Source: Bacteroidales bacterium
Lineage (GTDB): Bacteria > Bacteroidota > Bacteroidia > Bacteroidales > UBA932
Direction of reading: 5' to 3'
DNA length: 64,000 nt
Assembly (NCBI GenBank): GCA_017534745.1
Contig: JAFXVX010000013.1
Coordinates: 62,001 to 126,000 of the forward strand
Shown: piece by piece, positions 34,194-42,567 of the stretch
Layout of the letters: each line of letters starts with the position of its first letter
Numbering within the stretch: position 1 is the stretch's first letter
Program-made: the position numbers and the translations under genes
Notes under the pieces: generated by a model
Databases searched by the model: none
Told to the model about the DNA's origin: nothing
Seen by the model: only the letters and a program-made list of their open reading frames with translations

Positions 34194-35480
34194 CTATCTT
34201 AAATCGATGAATTTGACTGGTTTACGTGATTTTGCCGGAAAATTGATCTTTGCAATTTCCTCCACGGGGAGGATAACGACATCCGGCGCGACGCGAATGC
34301 GCGAACGGAATCTGTCCTTGAGATCCTTGACGGGATCGAAGGCCGGCTGCCCCTTCAGGCCGACCTTGACCGTCACACGGTCGGTCCCGGCCTCGGAAAG
34401 GCTCACCTCTACGACGTAGTTCTCCACATAATCAGCATTATCCAGCACGTCGTTGACTGCCGGCGGATAGAGCGTGGTGCCCTTGAGTTTAATCATATTG
34501 TTCTTACGGCCCACGAGAGGAGTAAGTCTGTAGGACCAGCGGCCGCACTTGCACTGCTCAACCCTCTTAGCGGCGATATCGCCCGTACGGAAACGCAGGA
34601 GCGGCATTCCCTCGACGCCGAGGGTCGTGACAACGACCTCGCCCGGCTGTCCGTCGGGCACCGGTAGGTCGTCCTCCCCTATTATCTCAACGATAATCAG
34701 TTCCGGGTGGACGTGGCCGCCAAGGCCGTATTCGCACTCGGAGAACGTCGCGCCCATCTCGGTGGAGGAATATGTGGCGAACAGCTGCACATCCCATTTC
34801 TCCTTGATCTTGCGCCCAAGAAGATTGAGATTGAAGTCCTGGTCGCGGAGGCCCTCGCCGATGCCGATGATACGGCGCACCGAGGAGGATTTATAATCAA
34901 TCCCGTGACTCTCGGCATACTCTATCAGCCTGAGAATGAACGACGGGACGCACATTATCGTGTCCGGTTTCAGCCTCCGGATAGTGTCCCACTGCAGTTC
35001 CGGGATGCCGTTGCCGACGCGAATGACGCTGGCCCCGAGCTCTCTCAGACCGAGGAAATACGCCATCCCGGCCATAAACCTCTTGTCAAGGGTCGTCATA
35101 AGCTGCACGATGTCCCCGTGCTTTAGCCCGGCGCAGGCGAAGGATTTCTTCTCGTTGAAGGCGAGCCGTCGAAGATCGTTCTCGGTGCAGCCAAAAGTCA
35201 CCGGATCGCCCAGCGTGCCGGAAGTCGTGACATAGTCCACTATGTCCGCCTTCGGGCAGCAGAGAAAATCGTCGTTGAAGATCTGAAGGTCCTTCTTCTC
35301 CGTAAACGGTATCTTGACGAGATCCTCTATCGTCTTAATCGACGCGATGTCAATCCCATAAGAGGCGAACATCCTCTTATAATATACAGAGTGCCCTGCC
35401 AGATACTCCAGGTGCTTTTTCAAAAGCCCCTCCTGAAATTCCTTTATCTCTTCCGGAGATTTGTATTCTATATCGTTCAT
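34194..35480 (-). CDS. Phenylacetate-CoA-ligase-like (PaaK family) adenylating enzyme
   Basis: A 428-aa ANL-superfamily enzyme with the PaaK arrangement. The P-loop is VTTSGTLGDPV (about 84-94), the A5-type motif is YSSTEMGATFSECE (about 236-249), and the A8 region reads FRTGDIAAKR (about 302). The catalytic lysine near the C-terminus appears in KINFPAKSRKP. It would activate an aryl or other carboxylic acid as adenylate and load it on CoA or an ACP. In this operon the likely role is supply of the aromatic starter unit; that substrate is inferred from context only. Confidence 0.85.
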   Translation of the reverse strand: MNDIEYKSPEEIKEFQEGLLKKHLEYLAGHSVYYKRMFASYGIDIASIKTIEDLVKIPFTEKKDLQIFNDDFLCCPKADIVDYVTTSGTLGDPVTFGCTENDLRRLAFNEKKSFACAGLKHGDIVQLMTTLDKRFMAGMAYFLGLRELGASVIRVGNGIPELQWDTIRRLKPDTIMCVPSFILRLIEYAESHGIDYKSSSVRRIIGIGEGLRDQDFNLNLLGRKIKEKWDVQLFATYSSTEMGATFSECEYGLGGHVHPELIIVEIIGEDDLPVPDGQPGEVVVTTLGVEGMPLLRFRTGDIAAKRVEQCKCGRWSYRLTPLVGRKNNMIKLKGTTLYPPAVNDVLDNADYVENYVVEVSLSEAGTDRVTVKVGLKGQPAFDPVKDLKDRFRSRIRVAPDVVILPVEEIAKINFPAKSRKPVKFIDLR

Positions 35481-35482
35481 AT

Positions 35483-36355
35483 TCAGAACAATTCGTTAAA
35501 CCATTTAATAAATTTATCTTGCCATTGAGATGTTTCAGCAGTCTGTTTCTCCGGGACGGCGCCGAAGCCGTGGCCGCCTTCGTTGTAGAGGGTGAACTCG
35601 TGAGGGACGCCGGCGGCGATGAGGGCGGAGTCGAGGACCACGGAGTTGTGGTAATCGACGATCGGGTCATCCTTGCAGGCGAGGACGAAAAACGGCGGAG
35701 CGTCAGAAGTGACGTGACGCTCGAGGGACAGGGAGTCCCGCATCACCTTATTGTCCATATTCTTCTCGCCGAGAAGTCCGCGCCTTGAACGCTTGTGGAC
35801 ATAGCCGTCCTCCATAGTCACGACAGGGTAAATCGGCGCCGAGAAATCAGGCCGCAGGGAGATTCCGTCGGCTATTCCCGTGAAATCAGTGTCACAATAA
35901 AGGGCTGCCGAAGCCACGAGGTGGCCTCCGGCCGAGAAGCCCATGACTCCCAGTCTGTCAGAATCGATGTGGAACTCCGAGGCGCGGCCGCGGACTGTCG
36001 TGATGGCCCTTTGGATGTCCTGGATCATCGCGGGATGGCGGTTCTTGTGCTGGGCGGCCCTTGTTGCAAAAGAAAAGGCAGCCCATCCGCCGGTGCGGTA
36101 ATAGAGCACGAAGGCTGCGATGCCTTCGGAGCGCAGCCACTCGGCCACACGTATCCCTTCATTCTCCTTGTCCAGCCAGAAGTAACTGCCGCCGGGACAG
36201 ACGATTACAGCGGGGAAAGGCCCGTCTCCCTCCGGAAGGAACGGAGTGAGGGTAACCTTCTTCGAACCCATTCCGGTGCCGTCCCAAATGCGGATTGCCT
36301 GCGCCTGGGAAAGCAGGGGCAGCAGGACAAGGAGCAGAGCGAGGAGTCGTTTCAT
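35483..36355 (-). CDS. Secreted alpha/beta-hydrolase (BD-FAE-like esterase)
   Basis: A 290-aa exported hydrolase with signal peptide MKRLLALLLVLLPLLSQAQA. The oxyanion-hole motif CPGGSYFWL (about 53), nucleophile GFSAGGH (about 140), acid KDDPIVD (about 222) and histidine EGGHGFG (about 256) form a full triad. Its start overlaps the stop of the MMPL-acyltransferase gene (ATGA). As an exported esterase within a lipid-pigment operon it may trim or transfer the product in the periplasm, but it could equally be a carbohydrate esterase. Confidence 0.82.
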   Translation of the reverse strand: MKRLLALLLVLLPLLSQAQAIRIWDGTGMGSKKVTLTPFLPEGDGPFPAVIVCPGGSYFWLDKENEGIRVAEWLRSEGIAAFVLYYRTGGWAAFSFATRAAQHKNRHPAMIQDIQRAITTVRGRASEFHIDSDRLGVMGFSAGGHLVASAALYCDTDFTGIADGISLRPDFSAPIYPVVTMEDGYVHKRSRRGLLGEKNMDNKVMRDSLSLERHVTSDAPPFFVLACKDDPIVDYHNSVVLDSALIAAGVPHEFTLYNEGGHGFGAVPEKQTAETSQWQDKFIKWFNELF

Positions 36356-39300
36356 CCTTTCACAAATTCAAGATTATCGGGACGATAGGTGCAGCGCACC
36401 GCCGTCTCGTATTTTTCTTCATCGGACTCATAGGCGACGACCTTGACGTCGCGATGAGTCATTGCATACAGCATAGCATAGGCGCCGCAGCCGGCATCAC
36501 GGATTTCGGCTGTGCCGCCGGAAGGATTCTCCATTCCCTGAAGGGCACGCTGAATGGCAGCAGAGCATTCACGAGCCGCCTCGCCGCCTTTGTAAAGATA
36601 CTGATAGCGGACAAGAGGAGCGCAGTAGCGGGCGGTCTCCCGTTCGCGGCGAATCCTCTCATATTCAGCCTGATAGAAGTGGCGCAGTTTCTTTGTAAAC
36701 TCCCTGATATCTTCCGGAATCTCCGTTATCCTCTCCCCCGCTTCCATGTAAAGATCAGCCTGTCGGAGGAGCATCTCATCTTTCGGAAGGGCATAGCCAA
36801 ATCCATGGATGAAAACAGGAAGGACATCGAGCCCGAGCTCCTTTGCAAGGAGGAACGGGCCGCGGTGGAAGCGCTGTATGCTGCAGTCGGTGCTTCTGGT
36901 TCCTTCCGGATAGACGGCGACGGAATAGCCGCGGCTGACCATATCACGGAGCTTCGGCAGCATATCTTCGACGCCGTTGGACACCGGATAGAATTCGGCC
37001 TTACGGATGATGTAGCCGTAAAACGGATTGTTCCAGACCCAGTCATTGGTCAGGAGGATCACCTTCGGGGTCATCGCAAGGATTGCAAGGACATCGAGGT
37101 GGGACTGGTGGTTGCAGATGATAAGGGCCGGTTTTTCCAGGGGCTTCACATTGCAGGTATAATGGCAGCCTGGGATAAGATGAAGCGCTGCTCGTGCCCG
37201 GCGGCTCAAATAGCGGTGGTATGCATCCTTTTTCTTTGGAGCAACGATCGACCAGACCAGACTGACCAGCGAGATCAATAACATCGAAACGAAGAATACC
37301 AGGAGTATCCACCCGGTCGAAAGGATACGGCCGACCGTAACCGGGACAAATCGCTTCTGGCCACGCTTTTCCGTCAGCAGACGGAACAGGAGCGGCGGCA
37401 GGTAATATGCCATTGCGACGACCGTCACCATACCTATCATCGTTACCCCTGCGAGCGAACGCATAGCGGGATGGCGGGCCGTGATAAGGGCACCGATACC
37501 GATGAACATGATGAGGGCGGAGAGTACCACGCAGTTCTTGTAGGACGAGAGCACCTTCTTGCCGGAAGCGTAGCCGTCGATGAGGCCTTCGGTGATGAAA
37601 ATCGAATAGTCGTCGCCCTGGCCAAAGATAAATGTAGCGAGGATGATGTTGACTATATTGAACTGAAGGCCAGTGAGTTTCATAATGCCGAGTATCCAGA
37701 CCCAGCCGGCCGCGAGCGGCAGGAAAGCCGTGAGCGCCAACTCGAAAGATCCAAACGACAGCCAGAGGAACACAAAGACGATAAGGCTGCACACCAGCCC
37801 TATCCTGTCGAAATCTTCCGACAGCAGGCTGACAAGACGGGAGGAGACGTCCGTCGAGTCGAAACAGAAACTGCCGCCGCCCATCGAGGCGCGAAGGGCC
37901 TCCTTGGCGGTCTCGGCCTCCTCTTTTGGTGTATTCAAAAAACTAACAATCGATACTCCATCCTCGCCGGAAATATACATCCCCTGACCGACAGTCGCAG
38001 TCACAGGCGCAAAGAAGTCCGCATCCTGCACATCAGGGGCTCCTTCCCAGGTGTTCTCAAAGACAGAGAATGCCGCTGGGGCAAATCCCCTCGCAGTGGA
38101 CTCTTTACGAAGCTCTGTCAGGAGGGCAGAATGTTCGGCGCGGAAAGCGTCGAACGCTTCAAGCCTTTCCTTTTGAGTCGCCTTCGAAGGGAGGAACGGC
38201 AGGATGGAGCGCACACTCCCCTTTTCCGATGCAGCCGGCACGATCTTCTCCGCCTCGGCTATGGCCTCATTTGCCGTCGGGGCAGAACTCACAAGGAATA
38301 TGTCACCGCCGCTTCCGGCCATAGATGAAAGCGTTTCAAAACCCTCCGACTGCTCCGCCGTCATGTAATTGATGTGGTGCATGTCGGAGTCGAAAGAAAC
38401 GTGGCGGCCGGCGACGGCGAAAACGGCGGTCAGCACCGCGAACACCGCGAAAAGTGCGGTCCTTCCCTTCCTGGAAAGTGTTATATTCCGGTCAAAATCA
38501 AGCTTTAACGTCCTTCTCTCGGCGCTCGCCCTCCTCGTGAAGACCGGCATAAAAATGAGGACGAAAATGATAGTCCCGACAAGCATCGCCGCGCCAATAA
38601 GGCCGAAGTCCTTAAGCGCATCGGCCTTCACCATAAGGAGCGAAAGGAAGGCGCCGACGGTCGTGATGTTGCCGACAAGAAGCGGCACTACCTGGTCCCC
38701 GAGGGCGCGCCTGCGGGATTTTGTAAATTTCAGATGGTCAGCGTAGTGGAGCGGATAGTTGACCGCTATGCCGAGGATCATACAGCCAATCCCCAGCACA
38801 ATTATCGACACGGACGCCCTGAATAGTGACACAAGCCCGAGGGCGAACACCGCTCCGGCCGCGATAGAGAACACTATCATCAGCACATCGTCGAGTCTCC
38901 TGAACGAAAGCCCCAGCACCAGTGCAATCAGCACCAGCGCAATGGAAACTGCAATGATGCTGTCCTTCCTTATACGGCTTGCATTCTCGACAGCGACCAG
39001 CGGCCCTCCGGTCGAACAGATTTCGACCTCCGGAGTACGAATCGAATCTATTACTTCGGCAAGAAGCGCTGCTATCCTCGCATTCTCGCCAGACTCGCTG
39101 CCGGAGTGGGGCGAAGAGAAAAGTATGACCCCGGTCGAGCCGTCCGGAGTGAAGAGGAAGCCGTCGCGAATATTGGCCCCACCGGTCGGATCCATCGCCG
39201 AAAGTCGCTCAATCAAAGGCGCAAACAGTCCCAGAGGATCCGAGCGGTAATACTTTGTCCCGAACGGATTGAGCGGCGAATAGAGATTCTGCTTGACCTC

Positions 39301-39753
39301 GTCAAGCCTCTCCCCCACATGGCCCGGCACAGAGAGGAGCGAGTCCGCTCTCGCCCAATCCTCTCCCGTCATAAAATACGGATAATTGGCGCTGATAAAC
39401 GAAAACACCTCCGCCGCCGAACCCATATCAACCTGTGCCCTGACATTCTCAACCAGCCCAGCTGTATCCGCTTCCGCCCACGCGTCCTCGAACTCCAGCA
39501 TCTTCTCCATAACCGCCTCTTCGTCCTCCCCCCTGAAGAAAACAGCTATCCTGTCCTGTCCGCCGAGCTTTGCATACACCTCAGAATACCTCGCACTCTC
39601 CTCATCCTGCGGCAGGAACGCCGAAATATCCTCCTCATATCCCATCCTCCACGCCGAGAACGCACACAGCCCCAGCACCACGGCTAGCACCGCCGCCGCC
39701 AGCCACCGCCGCCGCGACAAGAAATCATAGATATGAAGAAAGAATTTTTTCAA
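36352..39753 (-). CDS. MMPL exporter fused to acyltransferase and a C-terminal methyltransferase-like remnant
   Basis: A 1133-aa fusion. Residues 1-810 form an MMPL/RND exporter with TM at about 13-35 and two TM blocks with intervening periplasmic domains. Residues about 850-1040 are a PlsC-type acyltransferase: the HxxxxD motif is NHQSHLD (near 880) and the substrate motif is YPEGTRS (near 949). The final 80 residues contain DAGCGAYAMLYAMTHRDVKV (near 1088) followed by VAYESDEEKYE, which looks like the start of a SAM methyltransferase fold cut short. The fusion would link acylation of the product to its export. Starts by ATGA overlap with the glycosyltransferase gene. Confidence 0.85.
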   Translation of the reverse strand: MKKFFLHIYDFLSRRRWLAAAVLAVVLGLCAFSAWRMGYEEDISAFLPQDEESARYSEVYAKLGGQDRIAVFFRGEDEEAVMEKMLEFEDAWAEADTAGLVENVRAQVDMGSAAEVFSFISANYPYFMTGEDWARADSLLSVPGHVGERLDEVKQNLYSPLNPFGTKYYRSDPLGLFAPLIERLSAMDPTGGANIRDGFLFTPDGSTGVILFSSPHSGSESGENARIAALLAEVIDSIRTPEVEICSTGGPLVAVENASRIRKDSIIAVSIALVLIALVLGLSFRRLDDVLMIVFSIAAGAVFALGLVSLFRASVSIIVLGIGCMILGIAVNYPLHYADHLKFTKSRRRALGDQVVPLLVGNITTVGAFLSLLMVKADALKDFGLIGAAMLVGTIIFVLIFMPVFTRRASAERRTLKLDFDRNITLSRKGRTALFAVFAVLTAVFAVAGRHVSFDSDMHHINYMTAEQSEGFETLSSMAGSGGDIFLVSSAPTANEAIAEAEKIVPAASEKGSVRSILPFLPSKATQKERLEAFDAFRAEHSALLTELRKESTARGFAPAAFSVFENTWEGAPDVQDADFFAPVTATVGQGMYISGEDGVSIVSFLNTPKEEAETAKEALRASMGGGSFCFDSTDVSSRLVSLLSEDFDRIGLVCSLIVFVFLWLSFGSFELALTAFLPLAAGWVWILGIMKLTGLQFNIVNIILATFIFGQGDDYSIFITEGLIDGYASGKKVLSSYKNCVVLSALIMFIGIGALITARHPAMRSLAGVTMIGMVTVVAMAYYLPPLLFRLLTEKRGQKRFVPVTVGRILSTGWILLVFFVSMLLISLVSLVWSIVAPKKKDAYHRYLSRRARAALHLIPGCHYTCNVKPLEKPALIICNHQSHLDVLAILAMTPKVILLTNDWVWNNPFYGYIIRKAEFYPVSNGVEDMLPKLRDMVSRGYSVAVYPEGTRSTDCSIQRFHRGPFLLAKELGLDVLPVFIHGFGYALPKDEMLLRQADLYMEAGERITEIPEDIREFTKKLRHFYQAEYERIRRERETARYCAPLVRYQYLYKGGEAARECSAAIQRALQGMENPSGGTAEIRDAGCGAYAMLYAMTHRDVKVVAYESDEEKYETAVRCTYRPDNLEFVKG

Positions 39754-40478
39754 AAAATCTTATTTATCAACATTCGAGGGTAACCGTAAACTATAGCAAG
39801 GACACAAAGGATTGTGTTTAAGATGCTTATACGGGTGAAGTCGGCGCCGGGGCGGAAAGAGGAGACGCGGTCTTCGGGGTAATCGACCTTGACGGGGATC
39901 GGGAGGAGTTTGACACCTCTCCAGGCGGAAAAAACGAGAAGCTCGAGCTCGGATTCATAGCGGGAAGTAATGATGCCAAGGCAAGGGAGCTTCGAGAGAG
40001 GATAGGCGCGAAAACCGGTCTGGGTGTCGGGGAGTTTGATCCAGGTCTGGACAGTGAACCAGAAATTGGAAAAATGATTGGCGAAAATGCTTCCGGAGGA
40101 CATATTCTCGGCCTTGATATTACGGCTGCCGATAATCATGGCGCCGGGATTTGCGGCGATGGCCTCGATGAAGGCCGGGATGTCCGAGGGGAAATGCTGG
40201 CCGTCGGAATCTATGGTGACGGCATAATCAAAGCCTGCCTCGCGAGCTTTGGAAAGGCCGGCCTTGAGGGCCTTGCCCTTTCCTTTGTTTTTCGGAAAAT
40301 CTATAAGGGTCACCGGAATTGACAATCCTGAGAGGACCTCCCGGGTCCCGTCGGTGCTGCCGTCGTTGACAACGATAATGTCCTTAATATGCTCATAAAC
40401 ACCGCAGAGGACGCTGCCGAGCGTCCCCGCGTTGTTGTAGGTCGGAACGACCGCGCATATTTTCAGATGCTCAGGCAT
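39750..40478 (-). CDS. Family 2 glycosyltransferase (DPM1-like)
   Basis: A 242-aa GT-A fold enzyme. The N-terminus CAVVPTYNNAGTLGSVL and VVNDGSTDGTREVL (about 36) bind the nucleotide sugar, and the DxD-like motif is TIDSDGQHFPSD (about 88). NTQTGFRAYPL-like sequence (DTQTGFRAYPLSKL, about 152) is typical of dolichol-phosphate-mannose synthase-like members. A weak hydrophobic C-terminus may touch the membrane. It overlaps neighbours by 4 and 8 bp. Probable role: glycosylation of the polyene lipid or its carrier; donor sugar unknown. Confidence 0.85.
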   Translation of the reverse strand: MPEHLKICAVVPTYNNAGTLGSVLCGVYEHIKDIIVVNDGSTDGTREVLSGLSIPVTLIDFPKNKGKGKALKAGLSKAREAGFDYAVTIDSDGQHFPSDIPAFIEAIAANPGAMIIGSRNIKAENMSSGSIFANHFSNFWFTVQTWIKLPDTQTGFRAYPLSKLPCLGIITSRYESELELLVFSAWRGVKLLPIPVKVDYPEDRVSSFRPGADFTRISILNTILCVLAIVYGYPRMLINKIF

Positions 40479-40827
40479 CCTCCCGTAGAGTAATCGTCAT
40501 TTTTGCACAGAGTTCCCCACCGACGCTCGCCGTGGCCTTGAGGATCTCACCGTCGAGTGCGAGGTCGAAATCCACCACCGTCTCCCCTTTCGGGAAAATC
40601 GGCGTGACGAACTTTATATCCTTGGCCTCCGCGAGCGATAGCTTACGGCCGGAAAGGGCCGAAGCAAGCTCGACCGCCATCCCGACAATACAGACGCCGG
40701 GGGTCACGGGGAAACCGGGGAAATGGGCCTTATAGATCTCGGAGTCATCGAGAAGAACGACGGAAGCCTTGCCGGCGGCAAGGTCGCCGGAGAGGGATAA
40801 CCTCTTGTATAACAGTCCTTCAAGCAT
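40471..40827 (-). CDS. Hotdog-fold FabZ-like protein of the polyene cluster
   Basis: A 118-aa hotdog protein. The motif AHFPGFPVTPGVCIVGMAVE (about 33-52) aligns with the FabZ active-site helix; the catalytic histidine is kept, while the residue at the position of the catalytic glutamate is glycine (CIVGM instead of L-I-I-E-A). It may thus act as dehydratase by another mechanism or be a structural partner of the second hotdog protein at 45820-46242. It lies 2 bp behind the LolA-like gene and overlaps the glycosyltransferase by 8 bp. Confidence 0.75.
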   Translation of the reverse strand: MLEGLLYKRLSLSGDLAAGKASVVLLDDSEIYKAHFPGFPVTPGVCIVGMAVELASALSGRKLSLAEAKDIKFVTPIFPKGETVVDFDLALDGEILKATASVGGELCAKMTITLREDA

Positions 40828-40829
40828 AT

Positions 40830-41441
40830 TTACTGCGTTTGAAAAAGATCGTCGGAAAGGGATGCGCCGAAAGTCACGGCGCTGATATTGATGGAAGTTG
40901 TGTCGCCCTCGGTGTCGCGGAGGAGGACCTCGCGGATGATGCCCGTGGAGGCATCGGCGCGAAGGCGGATCTCCGTGAACATCCTCGAAAGGTCACGGCC
41001 GAGAGGCTTCATGACAAGGATAAGTTCGTTCCCGGTCAGGACCTCGATGGAGAAATCCTTCTCGCTGACAAGTCCCTCGGAAGAAGACTTCGACATAGTA
41101 CGCACAAGGGCCTGGTAGCGACTTTTCTCCTTGAGGTCCACGGTCTTACGGACGCCCTTGGACTCAGTCATAACCCTGTCACCGGAAAGGACGAAAAGGG
41201 ATTTGGCCGGAGTCAGGCCCTCATAGCGGAGGAACGACGGGGCCATATAGCAGACCTTGCCGGTCGAGACAAGCGGGGCGGAGAGCATCGAAGTGTTGCG
41301 GACTGTGCGCACGTCGAAAGTGACGGCGCCGGTCACCTTGTTGGCCGCGTTGATCCTGGCGACGGCCTCGCTGACATTCTGTGCGAAGCCGGCCCAGACC
41401 GTTACAGCAAGCAAGGCTGCTGATATGATTGCTCGTCTCAT
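40830..41441 (-). CDS. LolA-like outer-membrane lipoprotein carrier
   Basis: A 203-aa exported protein with signal peptide MRRAIISAALLAVTVWAGFA. The mature part has the LolA pattern of amphipathic strands forming an open barrel: VTGAVTFDVRTVRNTSML, GKVCYMAPSFLRYEG, LFVLSGDRVM and RLRADASTGIIREVLLRD. LolA-like proteins are usual members of aryl-polyene clusters and are thought to move a lipidated compound through the periplasm. ATG 41441 overlaps the stop of the EamA-like gene (ATGA) and directly starts the signal peptide; a longer frame exists but has no support. Confidence 0.82.
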   Translation of the reverse strand: MRRAIISAALLAVTVWAGFAQNVSEAVARINAANKVTGAVTFDVRTVRNTSMLSAPLVSTGKVCYMAPSFLRYEGLTPAKSLFVLSGDRVMTESKGVRKTVDLKEKSRYQALVRTMSKSSSEGLVSEKDFSIEVLTGNELILVMKPLGRDLSRMFTEIRLRADASTGIIREVLLRDTEGDTTSINISAVTFGASLSDDLFQTQ

Positions 41442-41821
41442 TGTCTTACAAGAAGTGCGCAGCCGGCCATGATGAGCAAAATTCCTACCCACTGAAGGAG
41501 GCTGATGTGCTCATGGAATATCATCATTGCGGCGAGGGCGCCGAAAATGTAGCTTATGCAGGAAAGAGGATAGGCGATACTGAATGGATAGTGCTTGAGG
41601 ATGTAGAGCCAGAGCACCGTGGCGACTCCGAAGGAAATGCCGCAGAGAAGGTACCACCAGTTGGTCAGCTGGCTGCGGAACCAGGCCCAGCTCCAACTGA
41701 ACGGGCCGGATTTCAGGAGGCCCAGCTTAAGGAGTACCTGGCCTCCGCAGAGAAAGGCGCTCTGGACTATCGCAAGGGGTATCAGTTTCCACATAAGGCT
41801 GAAAATCTTACTGTTGCACAT
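41438..41821 (-). CDS. Small EamA/SMR-type membrane protein
   Basis: A protein of up to 127 aa with four hydrophobic helices: about 12-30, 52-73, 80-100 and 106-125. The last carries LLIMAGCALLV and the third CISYIFGALAAMM, as in half-size EamA/SMR transporters such as ArnE. It likely works as a dimer in the inner membrane. The start is either ATG 41821 (overlapping the upstream gene by 40 bp) or ATG 41794 (MWKL, overlap 13 bp); the second may be better. In a lipid-pathway operon, flipping of a lipid-linked intermediate is plausible. Confidence 0.75.
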   Translation of the reverse strand: MCNSKIFSLMWKLIPLAIVQSAFLCGGQVLLKLGLLKSGPFSWSWAWFRSQLTNWWYLLCGISFGVATVLWLYILKHYPFSIAYPLSCISYIFGALAAMMIFHEHISLLQWVGILLIMAGCALLVRQ

Positions 41822-42567
41822 CCCTCCTTGAAGGGAGGCCTATTGAAAATAATAATGCGTGACGACCCCCCTGCCGCGATTTTCTCAATCGCGTCGCAGG
41901 CTCCAAGAGCCGTGACGCAGAGGTTCTCTCCGTATTTCGCTGCTATTTCGCTGCGGTCCACATAGCTTTCGCCTTCCTTCGGAGCGGTCAGAGAGACCGA
42001 CTCAAGCTCACAGAGCGCACCTTCAGGCGAATCGGTGAGCACAATCGAGACCGCAGTGTCCGAGCCGGCGCTGCCATCGTATCCGATCTTGGCCAGCATT
42101 GCGGCAAGGACCTCGGAAGTCTCCTCTGCCGCGATGACAAGGGCGGAAGAGCATTTGCCGGAAGCAACGCGGAGCCAGCCGTCCATAAGGGCGCTCTCGA
42201 AAGAGAGGAAATGGTGAGAATAGGTCACATTGTAGCCGTGACTATGGGTACGGATGCCGATGAGCGAGGCTATGGTGTTGTGGGTCGATTGCATAAAATC
42301 GGTCGGGCGGAGAGGCTTCCCTGAGACGCCCGAAAGCGACATCAGGAGGGCTTCGGTGTTCTCCACGCAGCCGAGACCTGTGCCGGCGATAACGGCCTCC
42401 GGAGTCTCCAGGCCCGCTTTAGAGAGCGCCTCCATCGACGTGACGACGATTTTTTTCATTATCGAGCTCATCCTCCTCGCATCTATCGGGGAGACATAAC
42501 GCTTCAAATCCGGCGCCTCTGAGAGAGCCGAGAGGGCATGGAACGATTTCACATAGACCTTTTTCAT
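41782..42567 (-). CDS. Ketosynthase-like protein without active-site cysteine
   Basis: A 261-aa protein corresponding to the N-terminal thiolase-fold half of a beta-ketoacyl synthase. AVIAGTGLGCVENTEALL (about 58-75) and PTDFMQSTHNTIASLIGI (about 86-103) are recognisable, but the position of the nucleophile reads YNVTYSHHFLSFESAL, with no cysteine, and the C-terminal half with the two histidines is missing. Such truncated partners act as chain-length factor-like subunits. Overlaps the active ketosynthase gene by 4 bp, which supports heterodimer formation with that product. Confidence 0.8.
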   Translation of the reverse strand: MKKVYVKSFHALSALSEAPDLKRYVSPIDARRMSSIMKKIVVTSMEALSKAGLETPEAVIAGTGLGCVENTEALLMSLSGVSGKPLRPTDFMQSTHNTIASLIGIRTHSHGYNVTYSHHFLSFESALMDGWLRVASGKCSSALVIAAEETSEVLAAMLAKIGYDGSAGSDTAVSIVLTDSPEGALCELESVSLTAPKEGESYVDRSEIAAKYGENLCVTALGACDAIEKIAAGGSSRIIIFNRPPFKEGCATVRFSALCGN

